Shown here in pieces: positions 1 through 7,907 of a stretch of 64,000 nucleotides of DNA (its first letter is position 1; every line of letters begins with the position of its first letter). The notes under the pieces were generated by a model. It was not told the origin of the DNA and ran no database searches. It saw nothing but the letters and a program-made list of their open reading frames with translations. This stretch comes from Falsirhodobacter sp. 20TX0035. GTDB lineage: Bacteria; Pseudomonadota; Alphaproteobacteria; Rhodobacterales; Rhodobacteraceae. The position numbers and the translations under genes were made by a program. The stretch is from positions 19,176 through 83,175 of the forward strand of contig NZ_JAQMHV010000014.1 in the NCBI RefSeq assembly GCF_028307215.1, given 5' to 3'.

Positions 1-329
1 ATGCCCAGCAGCTGCGCCTGACCCAGTTCGCTCAGGCTCCAGCCGTAGCCGATGCCGGCTTCATGGACCGTGGTTTCCATGCGACCGCGGGTCAGCTCCG
101 CCTTCGGCACATCGTCCGAAGCGGCGTTGATCCAGTCGGCGGCGCCCACGCCGTCCAGCGAGAAGTAGGTCACGGACTTGACCCATTCGGGGCCGGTCGT
201 GTCGACGGGCACCAGCCCGCGGTAACGGACGGCCGGATACTGGGTCCGGTAGACCGTCGCGTTGATGCGCGAGGCTTGGCTGACCGCGTAGGCCATCGCC
301 ACCTGTGCATCGAAGGTTTTCATCTGCAT
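1..329 (-). CDS. Phage major capsid protein, DUF2184 family (partial, N-terminus only)
   Basis: This is the first ~109 codons of a leftward gene that runs off the window. The N-terminus reads MQMKTFDAQVAMAYAVSQAS and continues with a segment like VPVDTTGPEWVKSVTYFS and an AGIGYGWSLSELGQAQLLG segment. That is the usual opening of DUF2184 major capsid proteins. An AGAGGAA Shine-Dalgarno lies 6 nt before the ATG at 329; the ATG at 335 is too close to it. The gene follows the cement-protein gene with a short gap, which is normal order in this kind of siphophage. The C-terminal shell domain cannot be seen. Confidence 0.8.
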   Translation of the reverse strand, partial: MQMKTFDAQVAMAYAVSQASRINATVYRTQYPAVRYRGLVPVDTTGPEWVKSVTYFSLDGVGAADWINAASDDVPKAELTRGRMETTVHEAGIGYGWSLSELGQAQLLG

Positions 330-349
330 CGTCATTTCCTCTCAGATGC

Positions 350-781
350 TCAGGTGATGTTCAGAACGGCGAGGCCGCCGGCGGCTGCCGAGGTCTCGAA
401 CTTGCCGATCTGGGTGTTGCTCGTCGCGACGTTCGTCAGCACGCCGGTGGCGGGCACGTAGAACGCGGGCTGCCCGGCCTGAACGGCAACCGAGGCGGTG
501 ACGACGACCGGGCCCTTCGTGCGCACGCGGGCTGTGGCATAGCGGGGATAGCTGTCCTGCAGCTGGGTGGTGTCGAGCACGGTGATACCGATGAAGGCGG
601 CCGAGGCAGCCGAGACCTTGATCTGATGATCGAGGGTGCCCTGCACGGCGACTTTGCCGAAGCCGATGCCGCCGATCGTCTCCACGTTGCGGGAAACGTC
701 TTGGCCGGGCGTGCGCATGTCGGGGATCATGCCCTCGATGAAGCGCGGCTGCGAGGCGGTGTAGGTGTCTTGCAATGCCAT
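350..781 (-). CDS. Phage structural cement (Gp24/DUF2190-like) protein
   Basis: This encodes a 143-aa, Ala/Val/Thr/Gly-rich, mostly beta protein starting MALQDTYTASQPRFIEGMIPD. The family decorates or glues capsid hexamers in phages that use DUF2184-type shells. A strong AAGGAGG lies about 7 nt before the ATG and overlaps the end of the upstream DUF2213 gene, which suggests coupled translation. Its length is typical. The assignment rests on the N-terminal pattern, the beta-rich composition and the position between the DUF2213 and capsid genes. Confidence 0.7.
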   Translation of the reverse strand: MALQDTYTASQPRFIEGMIPDMRTPGQDVSRNVETIGGIGFGKVAVQGTLDHQIKVSAASAAFIGITVLDTTQLQDSYPRYATARVRTKGPVVVTASVAVQAGQPAFYVPATGVLTNVATSNTQIGKFETSAAAGGLAVLNIT

Positions 782-784
782 GTC

Positions 785-1903
785 TCAGGCCTCCTTGCGA
801 GCGGGGTTGAGGCCGGCGAGGTAGTCCTTGAAGGCGGCGTCCTCGTTGGCGGCGTCGGTGACGATCGGCTTGGCCGTGCGAAGGGCCGTGGCGACCGGAT
901 CCGCGGCCTTGGCGGCATCCTCGGTCAGGATGTCGAAGCGCGCGTCGATGTAGGCGGCGGGCTTGTCCTTCATCGCGTCGCCCAGCTTGGCCACGACCAC
1001 GGCCTTGCGGATGTCGGCGTCATTCAGGCCGGCGGTCTGGATCTCGGGCGCGATTGCCTTGGCCTTGCCCAGAAGATCGGCCCGGTCCGCGACCAGCTTG
1101 TCGATGGCGGCGGCGTCCAGCACCTTCGCCTCGGCCGCGTCCTTGGCGGCATTGGCCTTGGCCAGATCGGCATCCTTGGCGGCAATGGCCGTTTGGTGGG
1201 CCGCGTCGGCGGCGGCGATGGCGGCATCCTTGGCTGCGATGATGCCGGTCAGCTTCTCGATGGCCTGAGCGCCTGCATCGGTCGTTTCAACCGAAAGCCC
1301 ATCCACCATGATTTTGCGCAGGGTCACGTTGACCTCCTTGGTTGCGTCATGGACGGGGCTGACGCCCCACTCGACCGCACCGTCGCCGATGCGGAACTCG
1401 GTTCCCGCCCGCCCGTGAGGGACGATGGCGAGGTGATTTGCTCTGATCTCGCGTTGCACGGCGTCGTAGGACTGGCCGTCCTCGGTCACGCCATCCACGA
1501 ATTCCACACGGCAGGTGTATCCAGCCGACAGCTCGCGCGTGCCATTCTCGACGGCGGCGATGCTGGTGGCATCCTTCAGGATCAGGGGCAGCTTGATCTT
1601 GCCATCCTGCCAGGCGGCCTCGGTGCTGACCTCTCCGACCGCCAGCTGCTTCCAGTTGGTCGCGTCGACCATCACGTCGGGGTGGCCCATGGTCACCGGC
1701 GCATGGCTGAAGGTCCGCAGGCTGTCCGCGGCGCGGACCTCGGACTCGGGCCGGTAGACCCGGACAACGTCCTTCTCGGGGTGGCCCATCTCGGCGCCGC
1801 TGTAGAGCTGGATGCCGGTGCGGACGGCGAAGGCATCGGCCACGAGATATCCGTCGCCCGTCCGGCGGGTGCCAGACAGCGAGGCTGCGTCGGTGAATTT
1901 CAT
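785..1903 (-). CDS. DUF2213 protein, likely capsid maturation protease/scaffold
   Basis: The protein is 372 aa. Residues ~1-185 match the DUF2213 pattern: a YRPESEV segment, then SHAPVTMGHPDVMV, then ELSAGYTCRVEF, then an HLAIVPHGRAG segment. Residues ~210-290 are a long Ala/Lys/Asp-rich coiled coil (repeats of AAKDAAIAAADAA type), as expected of an internal scaffold. In related phages DUF2213 takes the place of the prohead protease. The start at MKFTDAASLSG (1903) is preferred over the ATG at 1942, because the longer form would run into the divergent gene's control region. Catalytic residues are not proven here. Confidence 0.75.
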   Translation of the reverse strand: MKFTDAASLSGTRRTGDGYLVADAFAVRTGIQLYSGAEMGHPEKDVVRVYRPESEVRAADSLRTFSHAPVTMGHPDVMVDATNWKQLAVGEVSTEAAWQDGKIKLPLILKDATSIAAVENGTRELSAGYTCRVEFVDGVTEDGQSYDAVQREIRANHLAIVPHGRAGTEFRIGDGAVEWGVSPVHDATKEVNVTLRKIMVDGLSVETTDAGAQAIEKLTGIIAAKDAAIAAADAAHQTAIAAKDADLAKANAAKDAAEAKVLDAAAIDKLVADRADLLGKAKAIAPEIQTAGLNDADIRKAVVVAKLGDAMKDKPAAYIDARFDILTEDAAKAADPVATALRTAKPIVTDAANEDAAFKDYLAGLNPARKEA

Positions 1904-1925
1904 AGCGAATCGCCTTATGGCTGTT

Positions 1926-1949
1926 CCAAGCTTCTTGAACACAGCTTGG
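1926..1949 (+). promoter_or_regulatory. Inverted repeat overlapping the Shine-Dalgarno of the SinR/Cas2-like gene
   Basis: CCAAGCT (1926-1932) and AGCTTGG (1943-1949) form a perfect 7-bp inverted repeat with a 10-nt loop. The right arm overlaps GGAG (1948-1951), the Shine-Dalgarno of the gene starting at 1958. It could be a DNA operator or an RNA hairpin that hides the ribosome-binding site. Confidence 0.45.
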
Positions 1950-1957
1950 AGTTACTT

Positions 1958-2224
1958 ATGGCTATCTATGTTGTTGCTTATGACCTGAACCAGACAGGTC
2001 AGAATTACGCGCGCCTCATTGAAGCGCTTCGCCAAATGCCGCACTGCAAACCGCAAAAATCGCTCTGGTTTGTTGATTACGCTGGAACGGCTGCCCAGCT
2101 TCGTTCTCAACTCAACGTTCATCTCGACGGTAACGACACCGTATTCGTGGATCGGGTATCCACGGGATGGGCGAGCTACAACATGCAAAATTGCGCGAAA
2201 TGGCTGAATGACAGGGGATTGTAA
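1958..2224 (+). CDS. SinR-family / Cas2-like small protein (phage cargo gene)
   Basis: This 88-aa protein begins MAIYVVAYDLNQTGQNYARL. Predicted order is beta (IYVVAYDL), alpha (YARLIEALRQM), beta (KSLWFVDY), alpha (AAQLRSQLNVHL), beta (DTVFVDRV). That is the ferredoxin-like arrangement of Cas2/VapD/SinR proteins, with an Asp after strand 1 where Cas2-type RNases keep one. It lies on the strand opposite its structural neighbours, is clearly lower in GC with many A/T third positions, has its own GGAG ribosome site 6 nt upstream and is followed by a hairpin terminator. This is the layout of a moron (cargo gene). No cas1 or repeats are nearby, so it is not part of a CRISPR locus. Function unknown; RNase or exclusion activity is only a guess. 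Confidence 0.65.
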   Translation: MAIYVVAYDLNQTGQNYARLIEALRQMPHCKPQKSLWFVDYAGTAAQLRSQLNVHLDGNDTVFVDRVSTGWASYNMQNCAKWLNDRGL

Positions 2225-2238
2225 GATTTAAGATAAAG

Positions 2239-2263
2239 AGCCGGCTCTTCTTTCGAGCCGGCT
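2239..2263 (+). terminator. Hairpin terminator after the SinR/Cas2-like gene
   Basis: AGCCGGCTC and GAGCCGGCT form a perfect 9-bp stem with a 7-nt loop (TTCTTTC), 14 nt after the stop codon at 2224. The U-tract is weak (TTC). Confidence 0.65.
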
Positions 2264-2316
2264 TCATAGTCCAGCACGCTTAATGCCGAATACCGTTGTC
2301 GTACTTGGGCGAAGTA

Positions 2317-2877
2317 TTAAACGGCACGCGCGAAGTCACCATGCAAGGCAGCAGCAGCGCGATTATAAGCTGCCTGCGCCGCCTCCATGGTCTCAAACCT
2401 GCCTAAATTGGTCCTTTTGGACCCCCGACAGATGCTGGCCATCCACTTGCCCCGGTTCTTGTCGAAGCAGACGCCTTTGACGCCAGAGGTGCTGTTGATC
2501 TGAGCGCCCCGGTTCATGCCGTTCTCAGACGTGCTGGCCTGGCGCAGATTGCAGATGCGGTTGTCTGTCTCGTCACCATTGATGTGGTCTATCACGCCAG
2601 TAGGCCAAACACCGAAGTGCATGGCCCATGCAACCCGATGAGCGCGTAGTTTTACATATTGGACTGTGCCTTGCCGATAACCAAGATTGTCGACCGATGC
2701 GAAAGCCTCTTGGCCCGCGTAGCGAGTGTTCCACTTCTCCATCGACCACTCAGCGGAGAACCGTCCCACCGTAAACCACTCGATGCCCCGCCGCTTCCAG
2801 ACGAAGCGACCGGTATCCGGGTTGTAGTCGAGCAATTGACGAAGAACCTCCGGGGAGGGTAATTCTTTAGCAGCCAT
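2317..2877 (-). CDS. HNH homing endonuclease with AP2 DNA-binding domain
   Basis: The protein is 186 aa. The middle has the HNH_3 pattern: RAHRVAWAMHFGVWP, then VIDHINGDETDNRICNLR. In the latter the His and the paired Asn residues form the metal and active site. Residues ~128-178 are an AP2/ERF-like module: GVKGVCFDKNRGKWMASI, then LGRFETMEAAQAAYNRAA. HNH-AP2 proteins of this size are free-standing homing endonucleases common in phages. The gene separates the portal from the DUF2213 gene, where an intruder would sit. Its G+C looks lower than that of the flanking genes. It probably plays no part in virion assembly. Confidence 0.85.
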   Translation of the reverse strand: MAAKELPSPEVLRQLLDYNPDTGRFVWKRRGIEWFTVGRFSAEWSMEKWNTRYAGQEAFASVDNLGYRQGTVQYVKLRAHRVAWAMHFGVWPTGVIDHINGDETDNRICNLRQASTSENGMNRGAQINSTSGVKGVCFDKNRGKWMASICRGSKRTNLGRFETMEAAQAAYNRAAAALHGDFARAV

Positions 2878-2947
2878 GACGCGATCCTGCCGATCCGTTG
2901 CGGTTAGGCTCGTCGATGTGTTGCAAGCACTCGACGGGCTGTTCTAC

Positions 2948-4336
2948 TTATACCCCATTGCTCCTGCCGGGTGAATCCTCTTCCGCAACAGATGTGGCGA
3001 CTGCTTGTTCAGCGTCCGAGCCGTCATCTTGCTCCGCCTGCTCTGCGAGGCTTCCGTATTGCTCTATGGCTGCCTCCAAGCCTGCCATGACGCCCTGCTC
3101 GACCAGTTCGTTGACCAGCGCATCCGACAGTGCCTCGATCGGCAGCAGCGCGGGGGACGTGCCACCCGTGCCGGCCAGCGTGCGGGCGGCAGTGGCCGTC
3201 TTCGCGAAGATGTCGGCCCGTTCGCTTTCCGTGATCTGACGGAGCGGCTGCCACCTGAAATGGATCTCTGCAGGTCGGGCGCCGAGGGCGGAGCGGATCA
3301 GGCACTCGTCCAGCACCGCCATGGCCGGCTGCATCTCCAGCTCCTGCATCGCCTGGATGCGGTCGAAGTACGTCCGCTCATCCCCGTCACCGGAACCGGA
3401 CAGCCCCGCAGCCGACCGGCCGAACAGACGCGTCACCGGTATGCGGGCCGCGCCGGACACGTTCAGCATGAACCGGTCCCAGACGTCCGACAGGCTGCCG
3501 AAGCTGGCGTTCTTCTGCTGGTAGTCATCCTCCCCGTCCAGCACGAGGGCGCCGTTGATGCCCTTGAGCGTGGCCATGTTGGTAAGTCGGCGCGAGATCA
3601 TCAGGTCCGTGGCTGGGTCGTTCTCGGCCAGCTGCGTCGCCAAGCCCTTCAGCTTGAAGACGTCGACCTTGGCCTCATAGATCAGCGACGCGATGTTGGC
3701 GCTGGTGCCGTCGGCATGCCGTACAGCGTCCATGGCGGCCAGCAGCACGCTGTCACCCCAGCCGTTGTTCGTGGCCAGCGCGACGTCCGGAACCGGCACG
3801 CCGCAGAAGATGACCAGGCGCGAGGCATGGATGCGGACCTGCCCGTTCTCCCCCGACAGGTTGTAGAACTCGGGCCGCCCGTAGTAGCCGCTCTCGATGT
3901 CCCGGCTGATGGCCTCGGGCGACAGCTGCATGGGCGTCAGGACCGTCAAGCTGCGGATGCCTTCCTTGCCAATCCGAGCCGGCTCCAGCTTCTCGGCCGG
4001 AACAGCATCACCCGTGCCGATGTAAAGCGCGGCGCCGCCGAACAGCCGGGCCGCCACCATGCCCTCCTGCACCCGCTCGCGGAGGTTCAGCCGCTTCTCC
4101 TCGGCTTCCAGCGCCGTGATCTTGCCGGCCTCGGCCTGCCATGCCCGCCACTTGCGCACGGTGTCCAGCGCGGGGATGTCCACGATCGCCTGCGGCAGCC
4201 ACGACGAGCGGTAAGCCGTCAGCGCCTGCTGGTAGTCCAGCATGGACGCCGTGTAGCTGCCCGCAGCCGCTTTGTCTCTCGACGTGCCGAGGTTGGCGAC
4301 GACGTTTTGGAAGCCGTCCCAGATACGTGCCAGCAT
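2948..4336 (-). CDS. Phage portal protein, DUF1073 family
   Basis: The protein is 462 aa from the chosen start (MLARIWDGFQN). The family forms the dodecameric channel at one capsid vertex. Typical features are an early QAIVDIPALDTVRKWRAW segment, ARLFGGAALYIG, a central SRLVIFCGVPVPDV segment, and a C-terminal GSGDGDERTYFDRIQAMQE segment near residues ~325-345. The ATG at 4336 overlaps the terminase stop (TGATG); an in-frame ATG at 4351 would overlap the terminase more. Related DUF1073 proteins are sometimes labelled Acb1-like. The paired HxT motifs of the anti-CBASS nuclease are absent, so I read this as a plain portal. Confidence 0.85.
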   Translation of the reverse strand: MLARIWDGFQNVVANLGTSRDKAAAGSYTASMLDYQQALTAYRSSWLPQAIVDIPALDTVRKWRAWQAEAGKITALEAEEKRLNLRERVQEGMVAARLFGGAALYIGTGDAVPAEKLEPARIGKEGIRSLTVLTPMQLSPEAISRDIESGYYGRPEFYNLSGENGQVRIHASRLVIFCGVPVPDVALATNNGWGDSVLLAAMDAVRHADGTSANIASLIYEAKVDVFKLKGLATQLAENDPATDLMISRRLTNMATLKGINGALVLDGEDDYQQKNASFGSLSDVWDRFMLNVSGAARIPVTRLFGRSAAGLSGSGDGDERTYFDRIQAMQELEMQPAMAVLDECLIRSALGARPAEIHFRWQPLRQITESERADIFAKTATAARTLAGTGGTSPALLPIEALSDALVNELVEQGVMAGLEAAIEQYGSLAEQAEQDDGSDAEQAVATSVAEEDSPGRSNGV

Positions 4337-5727
4337 CAGAAGCCCGCCCATGAATAGCCAACCTGCTCACGCGGCGCGAAGGCCATCACGAAGGCGTCGG
4401 CGAGGTTTGGCGACGGGATGTCGCGCTTGCTCAGGTCTTTCTTGCTTTCGACCTTCGACTTGCCCGCATTGTCGAAGTCCTTCCGGGGCGTGGACAGTTC
4501 GTCCACCAGCCGGTCGATGTGCGCGCAGCCGCTCGCGATCGCGATCAGATCCGCCGGATCGTGCGCCTCGCCCTTGTGGACCGCGTTGAAGGTGTTGCGG
4601 AAGCGCTTGCCGACCTCCCACCACGTCTGGGCCTTGAGGTTGGCGTAGAAGTCCTTGTTCGTCGGCGACCGCGGGTCCTTCGGGTCGATCCGCGTCTCCG
4701 GGTTCAGCACCGCCCCGCCCGCGTTGAAGCGGTGGTAAGCGATCTTGACCCCGTGCTCCCCGTTCAGCGCCTGGAAGTGAGCACCCGCGAAGGCCCCTAC
4801 CCCGATGCTGTCGTAGTCGATGCTGGCGCTCAGCCGACGCGCCATGCCGTGCACCCGGCCGGCCGATTTCAGCAGTTCGTCCTCGCCCGCCTTCCACTCG
4901 TCCACATCGGTGGCGAGGAAGCCGTGCGCCGCGACCGCCGCGTTCTTGTCGTCGCCACTGTCGGCCACGTCGAACCCGATCCGCTTGGCCCCGCTTGGCG
5001 CGATCCCAAGCTTCTTGTGGGCGTCGATGGCGGCGAGGATCCACGACCGCTTGATGATGACCGCGTCGTCGTCCTCGCGCGGCTCGCCGAGGTAGATGTG
5101 CCGGAACTCCTCCTCATCCTCAGCCTTCTTCGCCGCGATGATCCGCTGCATGGTCGAGGACAGGAACGGGTTCTCGTTGTAGTTGATGTGCCGCTTGATC
5201 GTGTCCGGCGGCGTGTTGGTCACGAACCGGCGCCACACGAAGTCCGTCACAAGCCGCGGGTTGAACAGGATCCAGACCTGCGACCCCTCCTTCCGGATCG
5301 TAGGCTCCAGGATGTCCCACTGCTCGGCGGTGAGGTTGTGGGCCTCCTCCAGCCAGAGGATGTCGATCCCCTCCAGCGACTTGATCTCGTCGATGTGCCG
5401 CCACAGGCCGTAGAACATGAACTCCGCGCCGGTGGTCCGGTGGCGGATCGCGTTCTCAGTGATGATGAACTCGTCCTGAAGCCCGAACCGCTCGATCTGG
5501 ATCTTCAGCAGCGTGTAGACGCTCTCCGCGATCTTGTTCTGAAACTGCCGCGCGCACAGCACCCGGATCCGGCACTTGGTGGCGAGGAAGATGGCAAAGC
5601 CTGCGGCATCCCATGACTTTGAACTGGACCGGCCCCCATAGAGGACGCGGTTCCGCGCCGGAGTCAGCCAGAAATCACGAAGCGCCGGGTTCAGAGTTGG
5701 GCGTGAGGTCAGCGTAGAAGTCTGCAA
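4336..5727 (-). CDS. Terminase large subunit, PBSX family
   Basis: The protein is 463 aa. The ATPase has a Walker A-like YGGRSSSKSWDAA at ~30-42 and Walker B with catalytic acidic residues IDILWLEEAHN at ~119-129. The nuclease half begins with GFDVADSGDDKNA at ~247-259. Further acidic positions lie in DYDSIGVGAF and near the C-terminus (PNLADAFVMAF). It cuts and pumps phage DNA through the portal. The first usable codon is a TTG at 5727, overlapping the small-subunit gene by 53 nt; no better start lies before the Walker A motif. It is translationally coupled to the portal gene. Confidence 0.93.
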   Translation of the reverse strand: MQTSTLTSRPTLNPALRDFWLTPARNRVLYGGRSSSKSWDAAGFAIFLATKCRIRVLCARQFQNKIAESVYTLLKIQIERFGLQDEFIITENAIRHRTTGAEFMFYGLWRHIDEIKSLEGIDILWLEEAHNLTAEQWDILEPTIRKEGSQVWILFNPRLVTDFVWRRFVTNTPPDTIKRHINYNENPFLSSTMQRIIAAKKAEDEEEFRHIYLGEPREDDDAVIIKRSWILAAIDAHKKLGIAPSGAKRIGFDVADSGDDKNAAVAAHGFLATDVDEWKAGEDELLKSAGRVHGMARRLSASIDYDSIGVGAFAGAHFQALNGEHGVKIAYHRFNAGGAVLNPETRIDPKDPRSPTNKDFYANLKAQTWWEVGKRFRNTFNAVHKGEAHDPADLIAIASGCAHIDRLVDELSTPRKDFDNAGKSKVESKKDLSKRDIPSPNLADAFVMAFAPREQVGYSWAGF

Positions 5728-6148
5728 GGGATTTGACCTCCACCGGCCCGCCGCCTGGCCCTGATAGCTCCCGCCTGTTGGTGTAGCTGCCGCCGACTTC
5801 CTTCGCCGCCTGCTCCAGCAGCGAGGACGCCAACACCATGTTGCCCTGGGTTTCAGCCTTCTCGCTCATGCGCTGGAGGGCACGAAGACGAACCGCACGA
5901 TGGCTGATCCCGATGCGGCTGGTGTCCTCCAGGAATGCCTTACGGGTCTCCTCGAACAGCGCTCGCCACTTGGCCGCGCAGTCCCGCCCCGCCCGTTTCG
6001 TGGGGTCGTATCCCTCCACCGTCTGGCGGGTGATCGTCTCGCCGAACTCCTGCCTGACCGCCGTCACCACCGTGGACGGGCTGTCGAAGCACGCGAGGGC
6101 CTGCACGATGAAGGTTTTGACCTCCTCGGCCAGCTTTCCTTGTGCCAT
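5675..6148 (-). CDS. DUF2280 protein, probable terminase small subunit
   Basis: The protein is 157 aa. The N-terminus MAQGKLAEEVKTFIVQALAC is followed by an HTH-like PSTVVTAVRQEFGETITRQTVEGYDPTKRAG, the usual DUF2280 signature. A helical segment near ISHRAVRLRALQRMSEKAE follows. Position directly upstream of and overlapping the large terminase supports a DNA-recognition (pac/cos) role. The C-terminal ~20 residues share DNA with the large-subunit start. Confidence 0.75.
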   Translation of the reverse strand: MAQGKLAEEVKTFIVQALACFDSPSTVVTAVRQEFGETITRQTVEGYDPTKRAGRDCAAKWRALFEETRKAFLEDTSRIGISHRAVRLRALQRMSEKAETQGNMVLASSLLEQAAKEVGGSYTNRRELSGPGGGPVEVKSLADFYADLTPNSEPGAS

Positions 6149-6182
6149 AGACGGTCAGGCTCCTGTCAGGATGGAAATCTCA

Positions 6183-6407
6183 ATGCAAACAATCGACTTG
6201 AACCAAAGCGCCGACGTGCACATAGGCTTCGACATGGAACGCCTGAGCCCCCTTAGGGAAACCCGTTCGTTTGGCACGCTAGCGCAGGCCGTAGCGTGGG
6301 CGATGCAAGAGATGCCTCGCGACCGGCGATATGGCGCATTCATCCGAACCCCGAATGGCGATCTCGATTGGCCACAGATCGAAGATATTGCCCGAAGCCT
6401 GACTTAG
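6183..6407 (+). CDS. Small phage protein of unknown function
   Basis: This encodes 74 aa (MQTIDLNQSADVHIGFDMER...). It has an RSFGTLAQAVAWAMQEMP helix and an RTPNGDLDWPQIEDIARSL end, and looks like a compact folded protein. It is divergent from the terminase genes. Its stop overlaps the stop of the convergent metallopeptidase gene by 4 nt. An ATG at 6171 would add four residues but has no ribosome site. I do not recognise the family. Confidence 0.5.
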   Translation: MQTIDLNQSADVHIGFDMERLSPLRETRSFGTLAQAVAWAMQEMPRDRRYGAFIRTPNGDLDWPQIEDIARSLT

Positions 6408-7018
6408 GCCTTCATGCAGGTGCCGCAGCATTGCGCAATCGACGCTGCGGCTACCTCCGGCCCAGCGTTAGCCGCCTCCACCAGAGCCCGCACGTGGGTA
6501 GCGTCCGCACCATAGCGCCGGACCACGCCGACGAACTCCTCGACATCGTGGCCGCGCATCGCGAAGATCGGGCGTCCCGTCTCCTTGCTGAACTTCGGCG
6601 CACCGAACGCATCCACGTCCTGGGCACAATGGTATAGCTCATGTTCCACCAGCGCGCAGGCCTCGGCATCGGAGGCCTGTAGCCACCAGTTGGCATCGAT
6701 CGTGATGATGAAGTCCGGGATGTCGCCGAACCACTCCGTCACCTGAAGCACAGCGCGGGCGCGGCTCCACTTGCCCATCGCCCCCTGCGGTGATCCGGGC
6801 TCGGCCGTGCCGATGACCATGCGCCCCTTCTTGGCGTTGGACACGTTCGTCCAGAGGAAGCCGATGTGAGCATGGCGCAGATGCTCGTGATCCTCGTTCA
6901 GCAGGTCTGCCGCCTCAGCGATGAACGTGGACGTGGCCCACTCGGCCAGATCGGGAGCCGGAGCAAACCAAGCATCATGTCCCTCCACCCGCTCCATGTC
7001 GGGCATGGGACGTGCCAT
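6404..7018 (-). CDS. Putative phage metallopeptidase
   Basis: The protein is 204 aa. ACALVEHELYHCAQD (~120-134) carries a zincin HExxH motif (HELYH). A later His in MRGHDVEEFVGVVRRYG is a candidate third ligand. The middle segment with VTEWFGDIPDFIITID is typical of the putative phage metallopeptidase family found next to terminase genes. Role unknown; a part in virion maturation or DNA packaging is plausible from position. A Cys pair lies at the extreme C-terminus (QCCGTC). Confidence 0.7.
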   Translation of the reverse strand: MARPMPDMERVEGHDAWFAPAPDLAEWATSTFIAEAADLLNEDHEHLRHAHIGFLWTNVSNAKKGRMVIGTAEPGSPQGAMGKWSRARAVLQVTEWFGDIPDFIITIDANWWLQASDAEACALVEHELYHCAQDVDAFGAPKFSKETGRPIFAMRGHDVEEFVGVVRRYGADATHVRALVEAANAGPEVAAASIAQCCGTCMKA

Positions 7019-7113
7019 GTGGTGTCTCCGTGAATGGTGATGTGAGCACGGCGGTGGCGATCAACTCCACAGGGCCAGTATCGCGGCGGCTTCCCAGACC
7101 TCGGGAGCCCAGC

Positions 7114-7188
7114 CTATGCGAGCAGGACGTAAGCAAACACGCTCACGTAGATCAGCACGATGAGAGCGAGCAACTTCCTGTCAATCAT
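7114..7188 (-). CDS. Possible 24-aa membrane micropeptide
   Basis: The ORF reads MIDRKLLALIVLIYVSVFAY plus VLLA. It is a single predicted transmembrane helix with a charged N-terminus. It lies in a 600-nt spacer with few other genes. No strong ribosome site is visible. It is listed because a second ORF of identical size and character follows. Confidence 0.35.
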   Translation of the reverse strand: MIDRKLLALIVLIYVSVFAYVLLA

Positions 7189-7257
7189 GCGCCGACCCTA
7201 GCGCAGGCGCGTCGCCGCATCAACGTTCATGTTTGGTTCCGAAGATCTAAACCGCAG

Positions 7258-7332
7258 CTATCCGCAAATTATCACCGCGCACCCAATCACCGTTATGGCG
7301 AAGAAAGCGCCAAGAACCCATACCCACACCAT
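7258..7332 (-). CDS. Possible 24-aa membrane micropeptide
   Basis: The ORF reads MVWVWVLGAFFAITVIGCAV plus IICG. It is one hydrophobic helix and nothing else. It is co-directional with the similar ORF at 7114-7188. Such peptides in phages can be lysis or exclusion factors, but nothing here proves that. Confidence 0.35.
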   Translation of the reverse strand: MVWVWVLGAFFAITVIGCAVIICG

Positions 7333-7396
7333 AAGACACTCTCGCCCGTTCGTTTCTTGTCAGTCAACGATTAGTTGCCGGGTTAGTTCGCATCCT

Positions 7397-7537
7397 ATGC
7401 AAAGACAACCGGCGAGTGACCATATGATCCATCCTCTGGAGGATGACGCCGCATATCGCTTAGCCCGAACCCTCGAGGTGCACCTGAGACTTGAGAACGT
7501 CACCCACCAGAAGGCGGCATTGAGAGCGCGGCGCTAG
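7397..7537 (+). CDS. Possible small phage protein (46 aa)
   Basis: The product starts MQRQPASDHMIHPLEDDAAY and continues with a helical RLARTLEVHLRLENVTHQKAALRARR. There may be an internal start at MIHPLEDD. The ribosome site is weak. It is the only plausible plus-strand ORF between 7200 and 7620. Confidence 0.35.
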   Translation: MQRQPASDHMIHPLEDDAAYRLARTLEVHLRLENVTHQKAALRARR

Positions 7538-7626
7538 GTGACCACGCGAATTGTGTATCTATCCTGCGGCAAAGGCGTAGTGTGGGCGACCCGTCGATCC
7601 CCGGCGGACCATACAGGAGCCAGGCC

Positions 7627-7752
7627 ATGGCCAAGGGCATGAATAAGCGTAAACGCGACGAGAAGAAGCCCAAGAAGGAAGTGCCGAAGGTGATCGCGGC
7701 AGCACCCAGCTTGAAGGACGCCGTGTCCAAGGTGGTCGCGAAGGGCCGGTAA
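7627..7752 (+). CDS. Lys-rich 41-aa phage protein
   Basis: The product starts MAKGMNKRKRDEKKPKKEVP and ends VSKVVAKGR, so it is very basic. A clean AGGAG (7615-7619) sits 7 nt before the ATG, which makes translation likely. It could bind nucleic acid; no family is recognised. Confidence 0.55.
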   Translation: MAKGMNKRKRDEKKPKKEVPKVIAAAPSLKDAVSKVVAKGR

Positions 7753-7770
7753 GACGAACGCGCGGCGCCG

Positions 7771-7896
7771 TCAGAGGTAGCCGCGCCACCACACCCGCAG
7801 CTTGCCGAACCACGACAGGGCTGCGTACAGATCGTGAAGGCGGACGGCCATGTCCTCGGTCTGAAAGGTGATGGCTGAGATGCTTCGGCTTTCCAT
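7771..7896 (-). CDS. Small phage protein (41 aa)
   Basis: The product is MESRSISAITFQTEDMAVRL followed by HDLYAALSWFGKLRVWWRGYL. An AGGA lies 5 nt before the ATG. The Trp/Arg-rich end suggests membrane-surface or nucleic-acid contact. Unrecognised. Confidence 0.45.
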   Translation of the reverse strand: MESRSISAITFQTEDMAVRLHDLYAALSWFGKLRVWWRGYL

Positions 7897-7907
7897 GTGA
7901 TCCTACG

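Noticed and set aside
305..2224. Long 639-codon plus-strand frame over the DUF2213 and cement genes
   Set aside because: Its upstream part is antisense to clear phage structural genes and has the Gly/Val/Arg-rich look of a high-GC shadow. Only the last 88 codons (from 1958) are a real gene.
1958..2224. Cas2 of a CRISPR system
   Set aside because: No cas1, effector gene, repeats or leader nearby. The protein matches the SinR branch and lies in phage structural genes.
2948..4336. Anti-CBASS Acb1 activity in the portal gene
   Set aside because: DUF1073 proteins are sometimes named Acb1-like, but the paired HxT catalytic motifs are missing and the length and neighbours fit a plain portal.
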